Source: an uncultured Thermomicrobiaceae bacterium (lineage in GTDB: Bacteria > Chloroflexota > Chloroflexia > Thermomicrobiales > Thermomicrobiaceae). Taken from it: a stretch of 57,066 nt of DNA. Of this stretch, positions 1 to 7,355 are shown piece by piece; positions within the stretch are counted from its first letter, which is position 1, and every line of letters begins with the position of its first letter. The stretch covers positions 1-57,066 of the forward strand of contig CALKCJ010000042.1 of NCBI GenBank assembly GCA_938082375.1, written 5' to 3'. A program made the translations under genes and the position numbers. Under the pieces are notes generated by a model that saw only the letters and a list, made by a program, of their open reading frames with translations, did not search any database and was not told the origin of the DNA.

Positions 1-1
1 G

Positions 2-1201
2 TCAGGCGCGATCCGGTCGAAGGGCGGCACGGATGGCGCGCCCCAACCGGACGATGCCCTCGTCTAACTGGGCCAGGGAGAGCGTGGTAAAGCCCAGCCG
101 GAAGCTGGATCGAGGCGCGCGGTCGTGGTAGAAGGCCGAGCCGGGGATATAGGCCACGCCCTGCCGCGCGCACTCCACCAGCAGCGCGTCGGTATCGACG
201 CCTTCCGGTAAGGTAACCCAGATGAAGAAGCCGCCGGCCGGCTGGTTCCAGGTCGCCAGGGCCTCCAGCTCGCGCTGCAGGCCGCGCAGCACGAGCGCAC
301 AGCGCTCTCGGTAGTGTGCACGCGCCGCCGCCAGATGCTGGTCGAACCACTCGTCCGCGAGCACGCGAGCGAGGGCACGCTGGAGGAGCCGGTCAGCCTG
401 GATGTCGGCACCCTCTTTGGCGTCGACCAGGAGCTTCATCAGGCGACGCGGCGCGGCCAGCCAGCCGATCCGCAGTCCCGGCGCCAGGGTCTTGGAGAAG
501 GTACCCAGGTAGAGCACGTCGGCGTGCAAGGCGCGGAGCGGCGGTGGTGGCGGCCGGTCAAACCACAGCTCGCCGTACGGATCGTCCTCGACGATCGGCA
601 CGCCGTGGCGCTCGGCGAGCGCGACGAGCGCCGCACGTCGCTCCGGGTCGAGCGTTACCCCGGACGGGTTCTGGAAGGTCGGGATCGTGTAGATCAGCTT
701 CGGGCGAGGGCGCGCGAGCAGTTCTCGCTCGAGCGCTTCCACGATGACCCCTCGGTCGTCCACCGGAACGGAAGAGATCTGGACAGCGAACGGCTCGAAG
801 ACCTGCAGGGCGCCGAAATAGGTGGGCGCCTCCACCACCACACGGTCGCCTGCCTCCAAAAGCAAGCGGGCCACCAGGTCGATGCCTTGCTGGGAACCGT
901 TGGTGACGATCAGGTCGTCAGGGTCGATAGCCACGCCACGGTGCCGCATGCGCTCGGCGATGGCGGCCCGGAGCGGCTCGTACCCCTGGGGTTCGCCGTA
1001 GCCGAGCGCGCCAGGCTCGGCGTGCCAGGCGTCGAAGAGCGCCCGCGCGATCTTGTCGACCGGCAAGCATTCCGAGGGAGGAGCGCCGCCGGAGAAGAGG
1101 ATCAGCTCATCGCTCGCTGGCAGGCGGGCGAAGTCGATCAGGAGCGAGGGGCGGATCCGGGTCGCTCGCTCGGCGAGCAGTCGATCCCAGGGGAGGCTCA
1201 C
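2..1201 (-). CDS. PLP-dependent aminotransferase (MocR/AAT-I fold, 2-aminoadipate or aromatic type)
   Basis: A 399-residue fold-type I aminotransferase that should move amino groups between an amino acid and a 2-oxoacid in the cytosol. The internal aldimine lysine is visible in the motif GTFSKTLAPGLRIGW, and VTNGSQQGIDL and EDDPYGEL match the cofactor-binding segments of the LysN/AadR group. There is no N-terminal winged helix, so this is an enzyme and not a MocR/GntR regulator. The start is GTG and shares a GTGA overlap with the stop of the upstream tRNA-editing gene, so the two are probably translationally coupled. The stop codon lies at the very edge of the window, but the gene is complete. 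The exact substrate cannot be read from sequence; aminoadipate, branched-chain and aromatic amino acids are all possible in this family. Confidence 0.88.
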   Translation of the reverse strand: MSLPWDRLLAERATRIRPSLLIDFARLPASDELILFSGGAPPSECLPVDKIARALFDAWHAEPGALGYGEPQGYEPLRAAIAERMRHRGVAIDPDDLIVTNGSQQGIDLVARLLLEAGDRVVVEAPTYFGALQVFEPFAVQISSVPVDDRGVIVEALERELLARPRPKLIYTIPTFQNPSGVTLDPERRAALVALAERHGVPIVEDDPYGELWFDRPPPPPLRALHADVLYLGTFSKTLAPGLRIGWLAAPRRLMKLLVDAKEGADIQADRLLQRALARVLADEWFDQHLAAARAHYRERCALVLRGLQRELEALATWNQPAGGFFIWVTLPEGVDTDALLVECARQGVAYIPGSAFYHDRAPRSSFRLGFTTLSLAQLDEGIVRLGRAIRAALRPDRA

Positions 1202-1950
1202 GCACCTGCTCCCTGTCCCGGCGCGCTGGGATCGACGAGAGCGATCTCGAGCCGCTTGTTGATCCGTCCTTTGGAGCGGGTACCGATCACTTTGATGCCG
1301 CCGACTTCTCGCGTATTGCGCACGTGCGTGCCGCCGTCCGCCTGGAGATCGAGACCGACGATCTCCACCACGCGCACCTCGGTGATGGTCGGGGGGAGCA
1401 GGTTGACCTTGGTGCGGATCAAGTCGGGGATCTGCTCCGCCTCGCTCCGCGGGAGTGTGCGCCAGCGTACCTCGAGTCCCTGGGCGAGGGCTTGGTTGAC
1501 CAGTGCCTCGATCCGGGCGACGCGCTCGGGGTTGAGATCTTCGAGTTCGAAGTCCATGCGCGCCTTGTCCACGTCCATATTGCCGCCGGTGACCAGGGCA
1601 CCGTACTCGCGGAAGACCACACCGCAGAGGACGTGGAGCGCTGTGTGGGTGCGCATCAGCCGGTAGCGGCGCTCCCAGTCGATCGCCCCGTGGACTTCGG
1701 TGCCGATGGCCGGAGGCGGGCCGCCCTCGAGTAAATGCACGATCTGCCCGTACTCCGTTCCCCGGCGGAGCGAGACGACGCGCCAGGCGCGGTCGCCAGC
1801 GTACAGCGTGCCGGTATCATGCGGCTGGCCACCGCCGCCAGGGTAGAACGCGGTGCGGTCGAGCACTACGCCGTTATCTGGGGTGACGGCCACGACGCGG
1901 GCGTCGAACTCGCGGAGATAACTGTCATCGAGGTACAAGGGATCGGTCAT
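1198..1950 (-). CDS. alaX: Alanyl-tRNA editing protein (AlaX type)
   Basis: A 250-residue free-standing homologue of the alanyl-tRNA synthetase editing domain, expected to hydrolyse Ser- or Gly-tRNA(Ala). The first zinc-ligand pair is present as HTALH (His102 and His106). The second site reads DGGTH (Asp205, His209), where AlaRS and many AlaX proteins have Cys, so one zinc ligand may be replaced by Asp. GTAFYPGGGGQPHD-type residues near position 35 fit the family. I chose the ATG at 1950 because GGAGGTGCGG sits directly upstream. A longer reading frame to 2067 would run through a strong promoter and is rejected. The length suits the medium AlaX class. The gene overlaps the downstream aminotransferase by 4 bases. 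Confidence 0.88.
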   Translation of the reverse strand: MTDPLYLDDSYLREFDARVVAVTPDNGVVLDRTAFYPGGGGQPHDTGTLYAGDRAWRVVSLRRGTEYGQIVHLLEGGPPPAIGTEVHGAIDWERRYRLMRTHTALHVLCGVVFREYGALVTGGNMDVDKARMDFELEDLNPERVARIEALVNQALAQGLEVRWRTLPRSEAEQIPDLIRTKVNLLPPTITEVRVVEIVGLDLQADGGTHVRNTREVGGIKVIGTRSKGRINKRLEIALVDPSAPGQGAGA

Positions 1951-1989
1951 CCGCACCTCCTCGCCGCACGTCAGGGCGCAGTCGTCGGG

Positions 1990-2019
1990 ATGATAGGGAG
2001 CAGCGATGCACTCTGTCAA
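1990..2019 (-). promoter_or_regulatory. Sigma70-type promoter for alaX-aminotransferase
   Basis: On the minus strand TTGACA (2014-2019) and TATCAT (1990-1995) are separated by 18 bases. Transcription should start near 1984, giving a leader of about 35 bases before the alaX ATG. The promoter lies back to back with the plus-strand promoter at 2049-2077. Confidence 0.75.
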
Positions 2020-2048
2020 CCTGTGGCAGCGTGGCTGTCGCTGTGTGG

Positions 2049-2077
2049 TTGACACCCCGGTGGCCACATGCTAGGCT
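2049..2077 (+). promoter_or_regulatory. Sigma70-type promoter for the mini-ORF transcript
   Basis: TTGACA (2049-2054), a 17-base spacer and TAGGCT (2072-2077). A start near 2084 is expected. It is one of the best promoter matches in the window and reads into the 15-codon ORF at 2137. Confidence 0.75.
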
Positions 2078-2136
2078 CATGGCGTCGACCGGTGGTCGAG
2101 TTGACCGCGCAGGGTGGAAGGAGGTGATGCCCGGAT

Positions 2137-2184
2137 ATGAGTAGTAGCGCAGTCGCGGGCGTCACCGTGGAGGTCGTCAGCTAG
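2137..2184 (+). CDS. 15-residue valine-rich mini-ORF / leader peptide
   Basis: A short ORF, too small for normal gene calling, reading MSSSAVAGVTVEVVS. It is preceded by AAGGAGGTGA at 2118-2127, a full complement of the 16S rRNA anti-Shine-Dalgarno sequence, with 9 bases to the ATG. Five of its 15 residues are valine (four GTC codons, one GTG). It follows a consensus-like promoter and lies inside a transcript that can fold and that ends in a terminator-like hairpin at 2248-2279. That arrangement fits either an attenuator leader peptide for the downstream DUF1684-pepA pair or an independent small-protein gene. I do not recognise the peptide family. Translation is inferred from the ribosome-binding site, not demonstrated. 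Confidence 0.55.
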   Translation: MSSSAVAGVTVEVVS

Positions 2185-2247
2185 GTCGCATGGCGCGTGG
2201 CGCGGCGAGCGGTATCTGACGCGTCCCGGTGAACGCCCAAGAGAACC

Positions 2248-2282
2248 GGAAGCCGGCCATCTCAATGGGCCGGCTTTCCGTT
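2248..2282 (+). terminator. Intrinsic terminator or attenuator hairpin
   Basis: GGAAGCCGGCC (2248-2258) pairs with GGCCGGCTTTCC (2268-2279), 11 base pairs with one bulged T, around a 9-base loop and followed by a short GTTT. It lies between the mini-ORF and the DUF1684 start at 2369. A weak TATCCT at 2308-2313 is the only promoter-like element after it, so it may work as an attenuator. Confidence 0.55.
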
Positions 2283-2368
2283 TGCCGTGTCCACTTGCCA
2301 CCTGCGGTATCCTAGCCGTCGGGGCCGTCTCTGCCCCCTGGACGTGTACCGAGGACTGGAGCAAGCCG

Positions 2369-2941
2369 ATGAGCCGCCTAGAAGAGTACCGCCGCCGCCG
2401 TGACCAGTTTTTCCGGAGCCACCCGAACTCGCCGCTGCTGCCCGAACAGCGCGAGCGCTTCCAGGGGTTGAGCTACTACCCGGAGAACCCCGCGCTCCGG
2501 TTCGTGGTCGAGCTCGACCGGGAGGCCGTCTCGCACGAGCCGGTCGTGCTCGCGACGACCACCGGTGAGCCGAAAGAGTTCATTCCGGCCGGTAAGATCA
2601 CGGTGACGATCGAGGGCAAGCCCGTCAGTTTCGTTGTCTACCGGGAAGTGGGGCGCGGCCGGTACTTCTTACCGTTCCGCGACGCGACAGCCGGTACGGA
2701 GACCTATCCAGTCGGCCGGTACCTCGACCCTCAGGAAGCGCCCGACGACAAACTGGTGGTCGACTTCAACTACGCGTACAACCCGTACTGCGCGTACAAC
2801 GACCGTTGGACCTGCCCTCTCCCACCGGCTGAGAACGTGGTCGACGTGCCGATCCGGGCCGGTGAGAAGATCTATCCGGACTTCGTCTCGGTTCACTCCC
2901 TCAGCCTGACGCTCGAGAGCTCTGAGGAGGATACCCCATGA
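2369..2941 (+). CDS. DUF1684 family protein
   Basis: A 190-residue cytosolic protein of the DUF1684 family. The family signature is clear in the second half: FLPFRDATAG, then ETYPVGRYLD, then YNPYCAYNDRWTCPLPPAEN, then VPIRAGEK. The function of the family is not established. The start is the ATG at 2369, with GAGGACTGGAG upstream. A longer frame to 2282 begins inside the terminator hairpin and is unlikely. The stop overlaps the start of pepA as ATGA, so the two genes form a coupled pair. Confidence 0.85.
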   Translation: MSRLEEYRRRRDQFFRSHPNSPLLPEQRERFQGLSYYPENPALRFVVELDREAVSHEPVVLATTTGEPKEFIPAGKITVTIEGKPVSFVVYREVGRGRYFLPFRDATAGTETYPVGRYLDPQEAPDDKLVVDFNYAYNPYCAYNDRWTCPLPPAENVVDVPIRAGEKIYPDFVSVHSLSLTLESSEEDTP

Positions 2942-4422
2942 GTGTCCGCTTCAGCGCCGAGCTGCGCTCCCCGCTCGAGGTCACCGACACTTTGCTGGTG
3001 CCAGTCCTGGCCGATGGAAGCCTGGACGCATCGGTGCAGGAACTTGATCGTGCACTCGATGGCGCGCTGCGCCAGGGCTTGGCTGGTCTGGGGCTGAGTG
3101 GCCGAGTGGGCCAGGCCGCTGTGTTGCCGACCTGGGGGCGGCTACCGGCTCGGCGCTTGGTCGTGACCGGCATCGGGTCGCAGGGAAGGCAGACAGCCGA
3201 CCAGATCCGGCGCGCCTGGGGAGCAGCAGCGCAGGCAGCGGCGGAAGCTGGAGTACGCACGCTCTTCTCACCGCTACCGGCGGTCGAAGGTCTCGACCCG
3301 GGGGCAGTCTGTCGGGCCGCCGTCGAAGGGGTGGGGTTGGGAGCCTATCGCTTTCTCGAGTACCGCACCGGCTCTGAGGCGACTCGGCAGCTCGAACATG
3401 TCGTCTTCCTCGCCGATCCAGCCACCGTGGAGCGGCCCATCGCGCGTGGCCGGACGACGGTCGAAGCGGTGAGCTTGGCTCGCGATCTCGTCAACCGCCC
3501 GGCCAATGACCTCTCTCCTGAGCGATTGGCGGGGATCGCCTGGGAGCTCGCCGAGCAGGTCGGGCTTGAGTGTAGGGTCTACGACCGAGGCATGTTAGAG
3601 GAGATCGGAGCTGGTGCAATCCTGGCCGTCGGGCAGGGCAGCCGACATGAGCCACGGCTGATTCACCTCGTCTATCGACCGGCCGGCGACTCTCGAGCGA
3701 GCATCGGGCTGGTCGGCAAGGGGGTCACCTTCGACAGCGGCGGTCTCAGTATCAAGCCAGCCGAGGGTATGGAGCGGATGAAGGGTGACATGGCCGGCGC
3801 AGCGGCGGTGATCGGCGCGATGCGGGCGGTGGCTGAGTTGGGCCTGCCGTTAACCGTCCACGGGGTGGTGGCGGCGGCCGAGAATATGCCGGACGGCGCA
3901 GCGTTCCGTCCCGGCGATATCCTGCGCGCGCTCAACGGCAAGACGATCGAAGTGATCAGCACTGATGCGGAGGGGCGGCTGCTGCTTGCTGATGCGCTGA
4001 CCTATGCCGCTCGGCAGGGCGTCCAGCTCTTGATCGACCTGGCGACACTGACGGGGGCGTGTGTCGTGGCACTTGGGAAGCAGGGTACCGGGCTTTTCGG
4101 TACCGACCGGGCGCTGCTCGATGCGTTGGCGCGCGCTGGCGAGCGTGCTGGCGAGAAGCTGTGGCCTATGCCGCTCTGGGATGAGTACCTGGAGCTGTTG
4201 AAGAGCGAGCATGCGGACATCAAGAACACCGGCGGCCGCTGGGGAGGGGCGGTCAACGCGGCGTTGTTCCTCCGGGAATTCACTGAGGGCGTCACGTGGG
4301 CCCACCTCGACATCGCTGGGCCGGCCTGGGCCGAGCGCGCGGGCCCACTCGGGCCCGCTGGCGGTACCGGACACGGTGTGTGCACCCTGGTGTACTTCCT
4401 GGAGGAATACACGAGCCGGTAG
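2938..4422 (+). CDS. pepA: Leucyl aminopeptidase (M17, PepA)
   Basis: A 494-residue M17 cytosol aminopeptidase that removes N-terminal Leu, Val and similar residues from peptides with two divalent metal ions. The C-terminal catalytic domain shows GKGVTFDSGG with the catalytic lysine region SIKPAEGMERMKGDMAGA, and the metal-binding STDAEGRLLLADAL. The usual first residue of that last motif is Asn and here it is Ser. The N-terminal third is the less conserved macro-like domain. The length is normal for the family. The gene overlaps the DUF1684 stop by 4 bases, so expression probably depends on transcription through the upstream leader region. Confidence 0.93.
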   Translation: MSVRFSAELRSPLEVTDTLLVPVLADGSLDASVQELDRALDGALRQGLAGLGLSGRVGQAAVLPTWGRLPARRLVVTGIGSQGRQTADQIRRAWGAAAQAAAEAGVRTLFSPLPAVEGLDPGAVCRAAVEGVGLGAYRFLEYRTGSEATRQLEHVVFLADPATVERPIARGRTTVEAVSLARDLVNRPANDLSPERLAGIAWELAEQVGLECRVYDRGMLEEIGAGAILAVGQGSRHEPRLIHLVYRPAGDSRASIGLVGKGVTFDSGGLSIKPAEGMERMKGDMAGAAAVIGAMRAVAELGLPLTVHGVVAAAENMPDGAAFRPGDILRALNGKTIEVISTDAEGRLLLADALTYAARQGVQLLIDLATLTGACVVALGKQGTGLFGTDRALLDALARAGERAGEKLWPMPLWDEYLELLKSEHADIKNTGGRWGGAVNAALFLREFTEGVTWAHLDIAGPAWAERAGPLGPAGGTGHGVCTLVYFLEEYTSR

Positions 4423-4615
4423 CGAGCGGGCCACCGAGGGTCTCGGAGAGTAGAGGCGAACGTGGCCGCTGTGGCATCCCGCCTGTAAAGGCGGCAACAG
4501 ACGATCGCCTTGTACCGGTGAGACGCGGTGAGCGGTTACGGCTGCGGCGCACTCAGTGGCCGCGTTGTCCAACCGTGAGCCAACGGTCTGTGGGGAAGCG
4601 AAACGGGTGTCGATC

Positions 4616-5038
4616 ATGTGCAAGGTCTACTCGGCTCGCGCTCAAGTCCCGACACGCGGGAACGACCAGATGATCGACCTCACGCCGATGGTTCGTCAGG
4701 CGATCGCCGCAAGCGCGCTCCAGACTGGCGTCGTTACTGTCTTCGTCGCACACTCGACCGCCGGGGTCACGGTCAGTGAGTATGAGCCAGGGCTGATCGA
4801 AGACGTGAAACAGGTTGGCGAGCGGATCGCGCCGGCGGGGGTGGACTACCTGCATGACCGGCTCAACTACGACGACAATGCGCATAGTCATCTGCGGGCG
4901 CTGGTCATCGGCCCCTCCGTGACGATTCCCTTCGAGCGAGGTGAGGTGTTGTTGGGGACCTGGCAGCGCGTGGTGCTCATCGACTTCGATACGCATCCCC
5001 GAACACGCAACGTGGTGATTCAGGTGTTAGGCGAGTGA
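4616..5038 (+). CDS. YjbQ family protein (UPF0047)
   Basis: A 140-residue member of the YjbQ/UPF0047 family, for which secondary thiamine-phosphate synthase activity has been reported. Family motifs are AHSTAGVTVSEYEPGL, LNYDDNAHSHL and GTWQRVVLIDFD. The ATG at 4616 is chosen from the family start region; its ribosome-binding site is weak, a GGGGAAG about 20 bases upstream. The 193 bases before it contain only two small hairpins (CGCC/GGCG near 4490, ACCGT/ACGGT near 4573) and no recognisable gene. The stop overlaps the GTG start of the following XRE regulator as GTGA, so the two are coupled. Confidence 0.85.
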   Translation: MCKVYSARAQVPTRGNDQMIDLTPMVRQAIAASALQTGVVTVFVAHSTAGVTVSEYEPGLIEDVKQVGERIAPAGVDYLHDRLNYDDNAHSHLRALVIGPSVTIPFERGEVLLGTWQRVVLIDFDTHPRTRNVVIQVLGE

Positions 5039-5436
5039 GTGGGCACTCAGGTAAAGCCGCCGACTCCGAGCCCGCTGGAGCGGAGTACCGCGCGGCGTTA
5101 GGGCGGGCGCTGTCGGACTTGCGGCGAAACCGCGGCTGGTCGCTGCGCGCGCTGAGCGAGCGCTCTGGCCTGTCGGTTCCGTACCTGAGCGAGCTCGAAC
5201 GGGGACGGAAGGCGCCTTCGCCGGAGGCGCTGGGCAGCCTGGCAGCAGCCTACAGCCTTTCGCTGGCTGGCTTGCTGCGCGCGATCGCCAGCCGGCTCGA
5301 GCCGGCCGGGGAGGGGACGGCTGCTGAATCTCCACCCGATCTCCTCACCGGCCTGACGCAGGACGACCTAGCCGAGTTGCTGCGGTTCGCGGCGTACCTT
5401 CGCTGGCGAAGGGAACGGGCTCAGCAAGGCGGATGA
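5035..5436 (+). CDS. XRE-family helix-turn-helix regulator
   Basis: A 133-residue DNA-binding protein with one Cro/C1-type HTH at about residues 18-75: ALSDLRRNRGWSLRALSERS followed by SGLSVPYLSELERGRK and SPEALGSLAAAYSLSLAGLL. The C-terminal part ends in a short acidic then basic helix and has no recognisable ligand domain. The GTG start overlaps the yjbQ stop. Regulators of this shape in Actinobacteria and Chloroflexota often control their own operon; its target here is unknown. Confidence 0.85.
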   Translation: MSGHSGKAADSEPAGAEYRAALGRALSDLRRNRGWSLRALSERSGLSVPYLSELERGRKAPSPEALGSLAAAYSLSLAGLLRAIASRLEPAGEGTAAESPPDLLTGLTQDDLAELLRFAAYLRWRRERAQQGG

Positions 5437-5453
5437 CGTGCCGGTGAGGCCCG

Positions 5454-5459
5454 TATACT
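5454..5459 (+). promoter_or_regulatory. Possible -10 element for the rhodanese gene
   Basis: TATACT lies 36 bases before the chosen GTG start. The upstream ATGACG (5433-5438) is only 15 bases away, so the -35 is poor. The same TATACT box recurs before def. Confidence 0.35.
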
Positions 5460-5494
5460 CAGAGGCGATGCAGGGGCGCGATAGGAGGTCGCAC

Positions 5495-6370
5495 GTGCGT
5501 CTCGAACTTCGCCGAGAGGACGTCCTCGTCACGACCGAGTGGTTGGCCGCGCGGCTGGGTGAACCGGGCCTACGGATCCTCGACTGCCGCTATTACTTCG
5601 ATGGCCGCGATGCGTTCGAGGAGTACCGCCGAGGGCATATCCCTGGCGCGACGTACTTCGACTGGAATGCTGCGCTAAGCGACCCTGACCACCCTGTCGA
5701 GTACATGATGGCCTCGCCGGAGCGTGTCGCCGCTGAACTGAGCCGCTACGGGATCGGGGACGAGCACCTGATCGTCACCTACGACGATGAGGGCGGGCAC
5801 TTCGGCGCTCGGGTCTGGTTCGTCCTCACCCGCTACGGGCGTGGCCATCAGGTGCGCATCCTCGAGGGCGGCTGGACGAAGTGGTTGGCCGAAGAGCGCC
5901 CGGTCACGACTGACGAGGCGATCGTCGTCCCTGCTCGCTTCACGCTCGGCGGCGATGTTCATCCTGAGCTGATCGCAACACTCGACGACGTACGCCGAGC
6001 GATCGACACCGGCGAGGCGGTTGTCCTTGATGTGCGTCGGCTGAGTGAGTACACCGGCGAGGAGGTGCGGGCGCGGCGCGGCGGGCACGTGCCGGGTGCT
6101 GTCCACCGTTTTTGGCAAGAGAACCTTGACTGGGACGGTGACCGTACCTTCCGGTCACCGGCCGAGATCCGTGCACGCCACGAGGCGGTTGGGGTGTCGC
6201 CCGACACCCCGGTGATCACCTACTGCCAGGGAGGCGTCCGCGCTGCCCACGCGGCGCTGGCGTTGCTGTTGTCCGGCTACCAGAACGTGCGGGTCTACGA
6301 CGGGAGCTGGGCCGAGTGGGGCAACCGCGACGACGTGCCGGTCGAGACCGGGCTGCCTCGTCGTACCTGA
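5495..6370 (+). CDS. Two-domain rhodanese sulfurtransferase
   Basis: A 291-residue thiosulfate or 3-mercaptopyruvate sulfurtransferase with two tandem rhodanese domains. The N-terminal domain (about residues 12-130) carries LRILDCRYYFDGRDA but no active cysteine. The C-terminal domain (about 160-285) has VVLDVRR and the catalytic loop YCQGGVRA. The GTG at 5495 is preferred because ATAGGAGGTCGCAC is immediately upstream. A longer frame starting at 5438 would overlap the -10 box. The protein is cytosolic with no signal peptide. The CQGGVR loop favours thiosulfate-type enzymes, but the donor cannot be fixed by sequence alone. It converges on the methyltransferase gene with only 7 bases between stops. 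Confidence 0.9.
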   Translation: MRLELRREDVLVTTEWLAARLGEPGLRILDCRYYFDGRDAFEEYRRGHIPGATYFDWNAALSDPDHPVEYMMASPERVAAELSRYGIGDEHLIVTYDDEGGHFGARVWFVLTRYGRGHQVRILEGGWTKWLAEERPVTTDEAIVVPARFTLGGDVHPELIATLDDVRRAIDTGEAVVLDVRRLSEYTGEEVRARRGGHVPGAVHRFWQENLDWDGDRTFRSPAEIRARHEAVGVSPDTPVITYCQGGVRAAHAALALLLSGYQNVRVYDGSWAEWGNRDDVPVETGLPRRT

Positions 6371-6377
6371 AGCTGGA

Positions 6378-7088
6378 TCAGCTCGGCTTACGGGCGACGA
6401 GCCGCTCAACGAGACCGAGCCGGGAACGGTCTACCTGCTCCACCACCAGCCCGGCCGCCTGGACATACTCGAGTGGCTCGCGCAGCAGGTGGTCGTGTTC
6501 CAGCCGCAGCGTCAACGGCTCCAGTAGGCGCTGGACGCACCGGACGAGGAGGAGCGGGCTCCGCACGTGCTCGAGCAGCACAAGCCGCCCGCCGGGCCGG
6601 AGCACGCGGGCAGCTTCGCGGACCGCCCTCTCCGCGTCGGGGATCGTGCAGAGCGAGAGTGTGGAGAGCACCGTGTCAAACGAGCTGTCTGGGAAGGCAA
6701 GCGCCTGGGCGTCGCCGACTCGCAGCTCGACCTGGCGGCCCAGGCGCTGTGCCCGTTCCTGTGCGAGCGCGAGCATCGCCGGGCTGATGTCGATTCCGGT
6801 GAGACGGACGTCGTCAGCGTAGTACGGCAGGTTGCGCCCGGTACCGATGGCGATCTCCAGCGTATCTCCGCGGGCCTGCGCGGCCGCCCACCGGCGCCCG
6901 TCTTTGAACAGCATCCACTCAGCCAACCGTATCACTCGGTCGTAGCGTGGCGCTGCCCGGTCATAGAAGCGCCGCACGTCTGCAGTCGCTTCATCTGGCG
7001 TGACGGGCGGCCGCTGGTTGAGCCTGTGCCCGAAGACGAGCAGCCCCAGCACCACCAGGAATGTGAGGAACCGTCGCACCCGGCGCAC
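6378..7088 (-). CDS. Membrane-anchored class I SAM-dependent methyltransferase
   Basis: A 236-residue methyltransferase with a Rossmann-type SAM site: motif I EIAIGTGRNLPYY, an acidic strand end GIDISPAML, motif II-like VGDAQALAFPDSSFD and post-II VLRPGGRLVLLEH. It starts with a short basic stretch and a hydrophobic segment (about residues 6-20, LTFLVVLGLLVFG), suggesting a single N-terminal membrane anchor with the catalytic domain inside. The UbiE/phosphatidylethanolamine methyltransferase-like core plus an anchor hints at a lipid or quinone substrate, which is inference. The start is GTG with AGGGGATGAGGC upstream. Confidence 0.85.
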   Translation of the reverse strand: MRRVRRFLTFLVVLGLLVFGHRLNQRPPVTPDEATADVRRFYDRAAPRYDRVIRLAEWMLFKDGRRWAAAQARGDTLEIAIGTGRNLPYYADDVRLTGIDISPAMLALAQERAQRLGRQVELRVGDAQALAFPDSSFDTVLSTLSLCTIPDAERAVREAARVLRPGGRLVLLEHVRSPLLLVRCVQRLLEPLTLRLEHDHLLREPLEYVQAAGLVVEQVDRSRLGLVERLVARKPS

Positions 7089-7211
7089 GCCTCATCCCCT
7101 TCACCTTGTGGTCGGCAGGCGCAGAGGCGTCCCTGCCTTCCCGCGATCCCGAAGACTACTCTACCAGGGCCACGCGCGCTCGCTGCCACGACTGCAGTCT
7201 CATGGACGCGA

Positions 7212-7241
7212 ATGACCGCGGCCGGTGGACTCTGGTACGAT
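7212..7241 (+). promoter_or_regulatory. Candidate promoter for nfeD-floA
   Basis: ATGACC (7212-7217) and TACGAT (7236-7241) with an 18-base spacer. The predicted start near 7248 lies upstream of every possible nfeD start codon. Confidence 0.45.
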
Positions 7242-7355
7242 ACGTCAAGAACTTAAGCGCGCGTGCAACAGTCTCGTGCCGCGATGAAGCGCTCCCTGAG
7301 TGTCGCAGCACGTAGGGGCGCAGTTGGTGCAAGCGGGAGAGTGACGGGTGAGGCG

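Larger units (their letters stand above)
2084..2283 (+). ncRNA. Structured leader or short mRNA carrying the mini-ORF
   Basis: This is most of the roughly 420-base gap between alaX and the DUF1684 gene. GGGCGTCACCG (2157-2167, within the mini-ORF) is complementary to CGGTGAACGCCC (2227-2238) with a single bulge. It encloses a GC-rich segment that can form further hairpins. A ribosome on the mini-ORF would open that stem. The transcript boundary is inferred from the promoter at 2049-2077 and the hairpin at 2248-2279. It matches no riboswitch class I know. Confidence 0.45.

Noticed and set aside
314-1666. 450-codon plus-strand ORF over the aminotransferase and alaX
   Set aside because: It is antisense to two coupled genes with clear motifs; its translation has no recognisable domain.
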